64,000 nt of DNA from Candidatus Poribacteria bacterium. GTDB lineage: Bacteria > Poribacteria > WGA-4E > WGA-3G. This document shows positions 54,957-62,496 of the stretch, piece after piece. Under the pieces are notes generated by a model. That model ran no database searches and was not told the DNA's origin. It saw nothing but the letters and a program-made list of their open reading frames with translations. The stretch covers positions 62,001 through 126,000 of the forward strand of contig JAAXGN010000017.1 of NCBI GenBank assembly GCA_012267415.1, read 5' to 3'. The first letter of the stretch is position 1, and each line of letters begins with the position of its first letter. Made by a program: the position numbers and the translations under genes.

Positions 54957-55346
54957 CTAATTCACAAGTGATGCCGTAAAACGAGGATCAGCATCGTCAA
55001 TAACTTTGATCAGGGCTTTATTCGTAAGTTTACCCTTTTCAACTTTCACGACAACTTTCTTTGTTTCTCTTGAAACGCTGACTACCTCTGCAACACCATC
55101 GACCTTTTTAAGTGCAGACCGCACTATTCCTGGACATGAGCCTCAGGTCATGCCCTCAACATTAAAGGTCACTTCTTGATAGGCGGATTTTTTCGGAGTA
55201 GGAACCGAGACTTTATCCATCGGTTTTGCATCCTCCGTAGCCATGCTGGTCTCTTGAGTCATTTCTGCCTCTTTACCGACCATACCACAACCCATCATGA
55301 GCGCAAAGGCAACGAAAGTAATCAGCGCAAATCTCGCGATATACAT
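54957..55346 (-). CDS. HMA-domain lipoprotein selenoprotein (GMT-Sec-GSC)
   Basis: One gene of 129 residues if the TGA at 55143-55145 is read as selenocysteine (residue 68). The signal peptide has a lipobox-like ALMMGC (Cys near 20). The domain after a Lys/Met-rich linker reads VTFNVEGMT-Sec-GSCPGIVRSALKK, then VDGVAEVVSVSRETKKVVVKVEKG, a textbook HMA fold with the first Cys of GMTCxxC replaced. AGGAGG precedes ATG 55346. It is the promoter-proximal gene of a two-gene operon with the other HMA selenoprotein (114-nt gap). Without readthrough the product would end just before the metal site. Confidence 0.87.
55111..55125 (-). promoter_or_regulatory. SECIS-like hairpin of the GMT-Sec-GSC gene
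   Basis: AGTGC-GGTCT-GCACT, starting 17 nt after the UGA. The loop GGUCU matches the conserved core of the E. coli fdhF SECIS apical loop (as I recall it, AGGUCU). Confidence 0.75.
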
Positions 55347-55358
55347 CGTTTAACCTCC

Positions 55359-55376
55359 TTTGTATATATATACAAA
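55359..55376. promoter_or_regulatory. Perfect 18-bp palindrome, candidate operator
   Basis: TTTGTATATATATACAAA reads the same on both strands and covers the predicted transcription start (about 55373) of the HMA operon, between the -10 box and the RBS. A repressor bound here would block transcription. No regulator gene is adjacent. Confidence 0.5.
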
Positions 55377-55379
55377 AGT

Positions 55380-55409
55380 ATAATATCATATTATAACTAC
55401 ATTTGTCAA
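55380..55409 (-). promoter_or_regulatory. Predicted sigma70 promoter of HMA selenoprotein operon
   Basis: On the minus strand TTGACA (55404-55409), 18-bp spacer, TATTAT (55380-55385), 34 nt before ATG 55346. Confidence 0.6.
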
Positions 55410-55434
55410 GCATTTTTTTATTTTTAGTTTTAAT

Positions 55435-55460
55435 AGTAGTAGGCACACTCCGTGTGCCGT
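55435..55460 (+). repeat. Half copy of the GGCACACGCCGTGTGCC repeat
   Basis: GTAGTAGGCACACTCCGTGTGCC matches the left arm of the 31773-31868 repeat with one change. Confidence 0.65.
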
Positions 55461-55528
55461 AAAAGACTCATGTACTATTATCACGCACCTCAAAACAATC
55501 TGTCAATTGTCCGTTGACTGACCATGTT

Positions 55529-56284
55529 TTATTCCTTCCTCTTTTTCTCTCTATGTGCATCAAGGAAAGGAAAAACCTTCTGAACCCTCTCCAGCTGCTT
55601 ATGAATAGCAGCAGCTTGTTCAAATTTGAGCATGGTTGATGCAGTATCGCGTTTTGCAACAAGATTGGTTTGCACCTTATCATACTCACCCTCTAATAGA
55701 TTGATAATATTCATTATTATCTCTCTATATAGCTCCTTCGTGATGAGAGCAGCACAAGGTCCAGTACAACGTTTGATATCATACTGCAAACACGTCCTAT
55801 GACCAACGCGGGGTATAATGGAATCCTGACAGGTTCGTATCATAAAGATACGTTGTAAAACATCAATTGCTTCATCTGTCCATCTACGACTTGAGAGTGG
55901 ACCGAAATATCTCGCGCGGTCCGATTGTATCGCTTCAACCCGTTCAAGTCGTGGAAAATCATCTCCTATGTCTATCCTGATGTAACAGGCTTTTCTACCA
56001 TATTTCATCGCGGTATTATAGGAGGGTTGATGCTCCAGTATTAGACGTGACTCTAAAAATAGTGCTTCCTGTTCAGACTGGCATATCTGATAATTTACCG
56101 ACTCTGTCCATCTAATAAGCCTCTTGATTTTTGTACGTCGATTTTTTACATTATGCACATAAGAACGCACCCTTTTGCGTAGACATTTCGCTTTACCAAT
56201 ATACAGAATTTTACCAGATGAACCGTGAAAAAAGTAAACACCCGGATCAGTAGGAATGTCTTGAACCATGTCCTTTGTCAGCAT
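55529..56284 (-). CDS. GIY-YIG nuclease resembling UvrC N-terminal half
   Basis: A 251-residue protein. A GIY-YIG nuclease domain covers about residues 10-95 (PGVYFFHGSSGKILYIGKAKCLRKRVRSY, with the catalytic Arg and a Glu in NAxLLE-like EQEALFLESRLI). A Cys-rich segment as in UvrC follows near 160-185 (CLQYDIKRCTGPCAA). A UVR motif comes at the end (EQAAAIHKQLERVQ near 222-235). The C-terminal RNase H-like nuclease and HhH domains of UvrC are absent, so it resembles Cho-type or stand-alone UvrC-N proteins of about 250-300 residues. Probable role: DNA incision in repair. Confidence 0.8.
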   Translation of the reverse strand: MLTKDMVQDIPTDPGVYFFHGSSGKILYIGKAKCLRKRVRSYVHNVKNRRTKIKRLIRWTESVNYQICQSEQEALFLESRLILEHQPSYNTAMKYGRKACYIRIDIGDDFPRLERVEAIQSDRARYFGPLSSRRWTDEAIDVLQRIFMIRTCQDSIIPRVGHRTCLQYDIKRCTGPCAALITKELYREIIMNIINLLEGEYDKVQTNLVAKRDTASTMLKFEQAAAIHKQLERVQKVFPFLDAHREKKRKE

Positions 56285-56328
56285 GTCGTCGCCCTATAGG
56301 AATTTTCAAACATCAAAATGTAAATGGA

Positions 56329-56357
56329 TTGACAATCTGCATAATTTCTGATAGAAT
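56329..56357 (+). promoter_or_regulatory. Predicted sigma70 promoter upstream of methyltransferase
   Basis: TTGACA (56329-56334), 17 bp, TAGAAT (56352-56357). It lies about 245 nt before the methyltransferase start in a 313-bp gap. The left direct repeat (56484-56538) lies between promoter and gene; nothing else was seen. Confidence 0.5.
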
Positions 56358-56483
56358 TGGAACTTGATGAGAAGATATTCACAATTGTGCTTAAATTCAA
56401 TATGCTAAGGCACTATAAAAAGACTACGTGTTTATTGGAGAAAGGTTACAAGTTTTTTCGTTTTCTGACAAAGGTATAATACA

Positions 56484-56538
56484 ATAAACATGATTAACTA
56501 TGTTGATAGGTGGTATATTATGAAACCTTTTTGCTACG
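56484..56538 (+). repeat. Left 55-bp direct repeat flanking methyltransferase-HNH gene
   Basis: ATAAACATGATTAACTATGT through TATATTATGAAACCTTTTTGCTACG. Matches 58358-58413 with a few substitutions and one extra A, in the same orientation. Confidence 0.85.
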
Positions 56539-56603
56539 CAATTAGTAGTTTTGAGATTTGAAAAGCATAGTTTTTGACACAAATTTTATAAAACAGGATG
56601 CTA

Positions 56604-58211
56604 ATGACAACACAAAACTTTCCCGACAACGCTTTATATGAAATGGATAATCTGAAAGTGCTGCGTGGCATGAACAGTGAAACAGTTGATCTTATTGCTA
56701 CTGATCCACCATTTAACACAAAACGAAGTAGATCAGGCACAGCAGGATTTTATGTAGACAACTGGAAATGGGGAGATGAAAGAATACCCCCTGACCAGTG
56801 GAAATGGAATGAAGTGCATCCAAAATGGCTTGAAGAAATAAAAGATAACTATACTCCCTTATATGAAGCAATAGATGCCACAAAACACTGTCAGGGTGAA
56901 GATACCGCAGCATTCTTATGCTTTCTTTCAGCACGACTTATAGAGATGCATCGTATACTAAAAAATACAGGTTCTATTTATTTGCATTGTGACCACACAG
57001 CAAATAGTTATATCCGAATGGCGATGGATGCTATCTTTGGAAAAAACAACTTTATTAACGAAATTGCATGGCTTAGAAAAGAAGGTGTAAAGCATAATCT
57101 AGCTAAAAAAAGATTTCCACAAGCACACGACACCATCTTTTACTACTCTAAGTCAAACAATTACATACATAAACCCGTTCTAATTCCATATAGTGATGAA
57201 TATATTGCAAAAAACTATAAACATGTAGATGAAAAAGGACGTTATGCAACCTTTCCATGTACTAATGAGAAAGGGGGCAATAAAATTTATGAATTTAGGG
57301 GTATAAAAAGGGCTTGGAGGTTTAAAAAATCTCGTATGGAAGAAATGTATCAAAATGGGTTACTCACCCAAGCAAAACCCAACTCACCCTTTAGATATAA
57401 GAAATATCTGTCAACTGCAGAAGGTATTAAAGTCCCCGATATATGGACCGACACTGCCTTATTCGAAAAAAATGAAAAAACAGGATCTCCTGACCAAAAG
57501 CCACTTATACTATATGAACGTTTAATTAGAACAAGTAGCAACGAAGGCGATCTTGTGTTAGACCCATTCTGCGGTTGTGCCACTACAATTATAGCAGCTA
57601 ACAATCTTAAAAGGCGTTGGATAGGTATTGATAGGCGTATAGATGCTCGATATCATATTATTACACGTATGATGGGCATTGACAAAAAAGAACGAGAACG
57701 GATAGAGAAATACGCAACTGATAAAGAATGGCTTGACAAACAAAGTGAAAAATATGAAATCCATTATCAAGATAAAGCACCCATACGAACAGATATAGAA
57801 GAACCTACTGTACCAGAATTAGCAGTTGTTTATCAACATCAAATGGAACCACTACATACACATGCAGAAATGCACCAAATTCTTGTAAAACAATTCGGTT
57901 TGCAGTGCTGGGGTTGCAACTTTGTTCCACCCGATAAACGTTATTTACATCTTGATCATATTACACCTAAAAGTGAAGGCGGTACAAATGATATAGATAA
58001 TCGTGCTTTGCTTTGCCAACCATGCAATAGTAAAAAGTCAAATACAATGAGTCTTACAGCACTACGAAGGAATAATAAAAAAGAAAATCATTTACAAGAT
58101 GGAGAAGCAATCCATCTGCCAGACGCTTTAAAATGGACACGAAACTACTTAATCCGAGCAGTCCAAGAACGTCCACAACAATATTATCTTTTTGAAGAAA
58201 ATGAAATGTGA
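56604..58211 (+). CDS. DNA methyltransferase fused to HNH endonuclease domain
   Basis: A protein of about 535 residues. The N-terminal methyltransferase has motif IV LIATDPPFN near 30-38 and SAM motif I LVLDPFCGCATTIIAA near 316-331, in that order: a beta-class N6-adenine or N4-cytosine enzyme. A linker of about 80 residues leads to an HNH nuclease domain with CWGC near 434, LDHITPKSEGGTNDIDN near 449-465 and CQPC near 471. This could be a one-protein restriction-modification enzyme. ATG 56604 is preferred over 56598 by RBS spacing. The gene is noticeably more A-rich than its neighbours and lies between direct repeats, suggesting acquisition by transfer. Confidence 0.85.
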   Translation: MTTQNFPDNALYEMDNLKVLRGMNSETVDLIATDPPFNTKRSRSGTAGFYVDNWKWGDERIPPDQWKWNEVHPKWLEEIKDNYTPLYEAIDATKHCQGEDTAAFLCFLSARLIEMHRILKNTGSIYLHCDHTANSYIRMAMDAIFGKNNFINEIAWLRKEGVKHNLAKKRFPQAHDTIFYYSKSNNYIHKPVLIPYSDEYIAKNYKHVDEKGRYATFPCTNEKGGNKIYEFRGIKRAWRFKKSRMEEMYQNGLLTQAKPNSPFRYKKYLSTAEGIKVPDIWTDTALFEKNEKTGSPDQKPLILYERLIRTSSNEGDLVLDPFCGCATTIIAANNLKRRWIGIDRRIDARYHIITRMMGIDKKERERIEKYATDKEWLDKQSEKYEIHYQDKAPIRTDIEEPTVPELAVVYQHQMEPLHTHAEMHQILVKQFGLQCWGCNFVPPDKRYLHLDHITPKSEGGTNDIDNRALLCQPCNSKKSNTMSLTALRRNNKKENHLQDGEAIHLPDALKWTRNYLIRAVQERPQQYYLFEENEM

Positions 58212-58228
58212 AACTAATAATTACGATA

Positions 58229-58358
58229 ATTTAAGCAAGTTTGAATATTAAATATGCAGGTGGCACGTTGATGACGGGCGGGGAGACCCCGCCCCTACGG
58301 GTTCGGTACCTGTAGGATTTTCGGAAAATTGATAATTCATTATTTAATATTGCTTAAA
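58229..58358 (+). repeat. MITE-like element M1, copy 3
   Basis: About 130 bp from TTTAAGCAAGTTTGAATATTAA to ATTATTTAATATTGCTTAAA, same core as at 47961-48087. It abuts the right 55-bp direct repeat. Confidence 0.85.
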
Positions 58359-58413
58359 TAAACATGACTAACTATGTTGATAGGCAGTATATTATGAAAA
58401 CCTTTTTGCTATG
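58358..58413 (+). repeat. Right 56-bp direct repeat flanking methyltransferase-HNH gene
   Basis: ATAAACATGACTAACTATGT through ATATTATGAAAACCTTTTTGCTATG, partner of 56484-56538. It continues into a small ORF. Confidence 0.85.
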
Positions 58414-58468
58414 TATTATTCTCTCTTGTGTGTTTACGGTTTCGGTTTTGGGAATAGGCTTTGTGTGA
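58394..58468 (+). pseudogene. Orphan signal-peptide-like ORF fragment
   Basis: A 24-codon ORF, MKTFLLCIILSCVFTVSVLG plus four residues, ending TGA. It looks like the signal peptide of a lost exported protein. Its first codons lie in the right direct repeat, and the same ATGAAA start exists in the left repeat. Not translated with certainty. Confidence 0.3.
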
Positions 58469-58486
58469 GATAGGAAGGAGAAGGCA

Positions 58487-59341
58487 ATGGAAAGATGGAT
58501 ACCATCTACTGAGCAGAAAGAGAAATATGAAAATGAAGGTTATTTTATTCAGAGGGATGTGATCTCACCAGAACTTGCAGCTGAATTCCGCGGTGTGATT
58601 CGGAATGTTATAATGTCACCAGAACCCGGTACAAAGGCAGATATTGATCCGATGGACCCTATGGATGATTCACCACAAGGGAGGATTGCACGCTACCGTA
58701 AGTTGGCAAACTTCTGTGTACAATCCCCTCTAATCTGGCATAATGTGCATGGCGGAGAAAAGTTGCTAAACATTGCACGTTATTTCCTCGGGGATGATAT
58801 TATTGTGAAGTTCAACAGCTGTTTCCTAAAACCAGCACGTACCGGTAGTGCAACACCTTGGCATCAAGATAACGGTCTTTGGCGGGATGGCGAAACTGAA
58901 CCCTTCAACTTCTGGATGCCGCTTGAACCCGCAACAAGAGAAAATGGATGTATGCAATTCATACCCGGCAGTCATAAAACGGAAATCGTTGAACACGTTC
59001 TTTACCCCGATAGTATACACGGTGAACTGCCACGAGAAAGAGTTCAACAGATGCTTGAGAAGAAGGACGTTCATCATATTGAACTGAATACAGGTGATGT
59101 TGTTTTCTGGCATAGCAGTATGTGGCACTATAGTCCTCCAAATAAGAGTGATAAGAGCCGGATCGCTGTCGCAGGTGTCTGGACGAATCCTAAAATTGTT
59201 AAGACTACACCCCGTTTCTGGCAGAACTTTCGGTGGGTAATGAAGAGCGGTGTTGTCTCTACAAAATTTCCTCCGGAACCCTATAAAATTGAGAACCGAC
59301 AGCAACAGAAACCGAAACCGCATGTTATGATGAAGGAATAA
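58487..59341 (+). CDS. Phytanoyl-CoA dioxygenase (PhyH)-like oxygenase
   Basis: A 284-residue Fe(II)/2-oxoglutarate dioxygenase. HxD is found in TPWHQDNGLWRDGE near residues 124-137, the distal His in VFWHSSMWHYSPPN near 205-218 and an Arg in KSRIAVAGVW. The segment ENGCMQFIPGSHK near 152-164 is typical of the family. GGAAGGAG precedes the ATG. The sulfatase gene starts 3 nt after its stop, and the selenoprotein gene follows that, so the three may be one transcription unit. Substrate unknown. Confidence 0.88.
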   Translation: MERWIPSTEQKEKYENEGYFIQRDVISPELAAEFRGVIRNVIMSPEPGTKADIDPMDPMDDSPQGRIARYRKLANFCVQSPLIWHNVHGGEKLLNIARYFLGDDIIVKFNSCFLKPARTGSATPWHQDNGLWRDGETEPFNFWMPLEPATRENGCMQFIPGSHKTEIVEHVLYPDSIHGELPRERVQQMLEKKDVHHIELNTGDVVFWHSSMWHYSPPNKSDKSRIAVAGVWTNPKIVKTTPRFWQNFRWVMKSGVVSTKFPPEPYKIENRQQQKPKPHVMMKE

Positions 59342-59344
59342 CTG

Positions 59345-60652
59345 ATGTCAAAACCGAACATCATCATCTACCTATCTGATGATCACGGTTGGGAGTTTCT
59401 CCGCTGTTATGAAAATCCAGATATCAAAACACCACATCTGGATCGAATCGCTTTTGAAGGAATCCGTTTTACACATGCCTTCACACCAACCCCTACTTGC
59501 ACACCTTCCCGATCAACACTATATACAGGTCTATATCCATCTCGGCACGGAGCAATGGGTAATCATACGGCATGCCACTCACATCTTGAGACACTACCAA
59601 GTGCACTCAAAAACCTCGGTTACCGTGTCGCGCTTGCAGGGAAAAAACACGTCAAACCGGATGAACTCTTCGATTTTGAGTATATTGATGCATTCCTACC
59701 GAAATCCTCAGAACACGAACGGAAGTATCGTAGAGAAGGTCTTGATACGGTACCTGTCGAACAATTCCTTGCTACGCACAAACAGGAGAATCCCGAACAA
59801 CCTGTCTGCTTAATCCTTGGTGATAGCAATCCACATGTAACGTGGGAACCCAACAAGATATATAATCCTGATGCTTTACAATTGCCACCGAACATAGCGG
59901 ATACACCGATTACGCGAAGAGCACTTGCAAACTACTATCAGGATATTACGACGATGGATGCACGGATCGGTGAAGTAGATAGAATCTTGGATGCACACGG
60001 ATATGTGGACAATACACTCTTTATTTATACGACTGATCACGGATCGGAATTTCCACATGCTAAATGGACACTGTATGATACAGGTATACGACTTCCATTT
60101 ATTGCCCGTTGGCGTGGCGAGATTCCCGCTGAGACAGTTTCAGATGCAATGATTTCTCATGTTGATTTCATGCCCACACTTATAGACATCACAGGTGGTG
60201 AACCGTCGACAGATTTGGATGGTACAAGTTTTAAGTGTGTTTTGAATGGACAGCAAACAACCTTTCGTGATAAAATATACGGAACACATACGCGCGACGG
60301 GGATATGAATGTATTTCCCCAACGGTGTGTAAGAAATAACCGATACAAATACATCTTAAATCTGTTACCTGAGAACATTTGGACTACACATTTTACGAAG
60401 GTTGAAGGTATACATGAAAGTCATGCAGAAGTCTGGAACAGTTGGGTAGAAAAAGCCAAATTTGATCCTAAAACTGCTGAACTTGTCTATCTAACACAGC
60501 ACCATCCTGTTGAGGAGTTGTATGATGTTATTGCTGATCCGTATGAATTAAACAACTTAGCATTCTTGGACACATCGCGGACGCTTCTTGAGAAAATGCG
60601 GGATGATGTTCAACAATGGATGCAATTACAAGGAGATGAAGGAACATACTAA
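59345..60652 (+). CDS. Cytoplasmic-type sulfatase (arylsulfatase/sulfamidase-like)
   Basis: A 435-residue type I sulfatase with no signal peptide or sorting domain, unlike the five at 14.5-24.7 kb. YLSDDHGWEF near residues 9-18 gives the metal-binding Asp pair, C52 in CTPSRSTLYTGLYPSRHG is the formylglycine site, and TTDHGSEFPHAKW near 227-239 carries the second metal ligands. The overall pattern is closest to heparan N-sulfatase (sulfamidase)-like bacterial proteins. It would desulfate small intracellular substrates. It is coupled to a PhyH-like gene upstream and to a selenoprotein gene 2 nt downstream. Confidence 0.88.
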   Translation: MSKPNIIIYLSDDHGWEFLRCYENPDIKTPHLDRIAFEGIRFTHAFTPTPTCTPSRSTLYTGLYPSRHGAMGNHTACHSHLETLPSALKNLGYRVALAGKKHVKPDELFDFEYIDAFLPKSSEHERKYRREGLDTVPVEQFLATHKQENPEQPVCLILGDSNPHVTWEPNKIYNPDALQLPPNIADTPITRRALANYYQDITTMDARIGEVDRILDAHGYVDNTLFIYTTDHGSEFPHAKWTLYDTGIRLPFIARWRGEIPAETVSDAMISHVDFMPTLIDITGGEPSTDLDGTSFKCVLNGQQTTFRDKIYGTHTRDGDMNVFPQRCVRNNRYKYILNLLPENIWTTHFTKVEGIHESHAEVWNSWVEKAKFDPKTAELVYLTQHHPVEELYDVIADPYELNNLAFLDTSRTLLEKMRDDVQQWMQLQGDEGTY

Positions 60653-60653
60653 C

Positions 60654-61256
60654 ATGAAATCTATATTTTTGAGTCAAATAGGATATATCATCCTCATTTT
60701 GGCGATTCTTATTAGTTACGGTTGTCTGGAAAATGACCAAATTTCAGAAATTATAAATACACCAAATCTGGAAGCAGAACCCGATCCCTTATCACCAGGT
60801 GAAGGATTAGCAGTCGGAGCAACTGCACCAGATTTTACACTACCAGATGGTGATGGTAATGACGTTTCACTGTCCGAATACGCTGGGAAAATATTGGTTA
60901 TTCAGTTTTATTCCACTACAGGCTGACCGAACTGTAGGACGCAACTCGGTGAGTTGCAGAATGGATACGCAAATATGATCGCAGCAGGTGCAGTTGAATT
61001 AATCGCGATTAGTGGTGATACACAGTTTGGTATATCAAGATACGTACAGAATAATTCACCCAGTTTTATAATGTTAGCCGATTCAAGTTTATCTGCGATA
61101 AATGCATACAACGTAAAAAATCCCAATTCACATCTGGCACATCCAACAGCCTATATTATAAATGCTGAAGGTAAAGTGGCGTGGAAAGACACTGGACGTA
61201 GATACAGTCATCGGACGACATCATCACAGATTGTTGCTGCGTTGAACGAATTGTAG
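60654..61256 (+). CDS. Redoxin-fold lipoprotein selenoprotein (Sec-PNC)
   Basis: One gene of 200 residues when the TGA at 60924-60926 is read as selenocysteine (residue 91). A lipoprotein signal with lipobox SYGC (Cys near 23) precedes an AhpC/TSA or TlpA-like domain: GATAPDFTLPDGDGNDVSL, ILVIQFYSTTG-Sec-PNCRTQLGEL, LIAISGDTQ, IMLADSS and a cis-Pro segment HPTAYIIN. The recoded residue occupies the first Cys of a CxxC redox motif (UPNC). A perfect hairpin lies 14 nt after the UGA. The ATG is 60654, 1 nt after the sulfatase stop. It probably acts as an envelope peroxidase or thiol-disulfide reductase. Confidence 0.9.
60941..60957 (+). promoter_or_regulatory. SECIS-like hairpin of the Sec-PNC gene
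   Basis: GCAACTC-GGT-GAGTTGC, seven perfect base pairs, 14 nt after the UGA. The apical GGU lies about 22 nt from the UGA, inside the spacing known for bacterial SECIS elements. Confidence 0.8.
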
Positions 61257-61305
61257 GGATTGAAATTTCTCATTTTCGCTTGTTATTCTAAAAGGAGGGT
61301 TATCT

Positions 61306-62496
61306 ATGACAACATCAGAAATTAAGGAAGTTGCATCTAAATATATCATCAACACGTATGGTGATAGAAGTCTTGCATTCATTAAAGGTGAAGGACCTTA
61401 TCTATGGGATGCAGATGGCAAAAAATACTTGGATTTTCTTGGCGGTTTGGCTGTCAACGGTTTGGGACATGCACACCCAAAAGTTGTCGCAGCTATTAGC
61501 GCACAAGCAGGGGAAGTTATACATACTTCAAACCTATACTACATAAAACCTCAAGCAGAATTAGCAAGACTTTTGATTGAAAATTCAGATATGGATCAGT
61601 GTTTCTTCTGTAATAGTGGTGCAGAAGCAAATGAAGCTGCCATCAAAATTGCACGCAAATATGCAAAAGATACTGGTAGAAAAGACTCCTACGAAATTAT
61701 CACAATGGATAATTCATTTCATGGGAGAACTATGGCAACAATTACCGCAACTGCTCAACCGAAATACCATGTCGGTTTTGAACCCATGCTTGAAGGCTTC
61801 AAATACGTCCCATTTGATGACCTTGACGCTACCGAAGCCGCTATCAGTGAAAAAACATGTGCTATTTTGGTTGAACCTATTCAGTCTGAAGGTGGGGTCA
61901 ATATACCCAGCGATGGATACCTCCAAGGATTGCGAGAACTCTGCGATCAACATAACCTACTACTCATCTTTGACGAAGTGCAGACTGCGATGGGAAGATT
62001 AGGTACATTTTTCGGTTACCAAAGCTACGGTGTCGTCCCCGATGTAATTACTATGGCAAAAGCATTGGGGAGTGGTGTACCCATCGGTGCAATGTTAGCA
62101 AAGCAAAACGTTGCCGATAGTTTTGTACCGGGGACACATGCGGCAACTTTCGGAGGTAACTTCTTGTCAAGTGCTGCAGCTGTGGCAACAATCGAAACGA
62201 TACTTGAAGAAAACCTTGCTATAAATGCTGTCAAAATGGGCAACTATTTAGCAAGTGGACTCATGGAACTCAAAGGTAAATATCCGATAAATGAGGTGCG
62301 CGGGAAGGGTCTATTACGCGGACTTGTCATGGATGTGGATGCAAAACCACTCGCTACAAAATGTATAGAAAACGGCTTAGTTACAATATGCACAAGCGAC
62401 TATGTGCTAAGATTCTTACCACCATTGAATATAAATGCTGCACACGTTGAGGAAGCAGTAGACATCGTGGAAAAATCTATGTCCGAGGTTTACTAA
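61306..62496 (+). CDS. argD: Acetylornithine-type aminotransferase
   Basis: A 396-residue class III PLP aminotransferase. GLAVNGLGHAHPKVV near residues 47-61, CNSGAEANEAAIKIARKYA near 103-121, FHGRTMATITATAQPKYH near 140-157, the PLP Asp in IFDEVQTAMGRLG near 221-233 and the Schiff-base Lys in TMAKALGSGVPIGAM near 250-264 are all present. Family enzymes convert N-acetylglutamate semialdehyde to acetylornithine (arginine synthesis) or act on similar omega-amino substrates. AGGAGGG precedes the ATG. The following lipoprotein gene starts immediately after its stop. The argD call is by sequence style; related omega-aminotransferases are possible. Confidence 0.8.
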   Translation: MTTSEIKEVASKYIINTYGDRSLAFIKGEGPYLWDADGKKYLDFLGGLAVNGLGHAHPKVVAAISAQAGEVIHTSNLYYIKPQAELARLLIENSDMDQCFFCNSGAEANEAAIKIARKYAKDTGRKDSYEIITMDNSFHGRTMATITATAQPKYHVGFEPMLEGFKYVPFDDLDATEAAISEKTCAILVEPIQSEGGVNIPSDGYLQGLRELCDQHNLLLIFDEVQTAMGRLGTFFGYQSYGVVPDVITMAKALGSGVPIGAMLAKQNVADSFVPGTHAATFGGNFLSSAAAVATIETILEENLAINAVKMGNYLASGLMELKGKYPINEVRGKGLLRGLVMDVDAKPLATKCIENGLVTICTSDYVLRFLPPLNINAAHVEEAVDIVEKSMSEVY

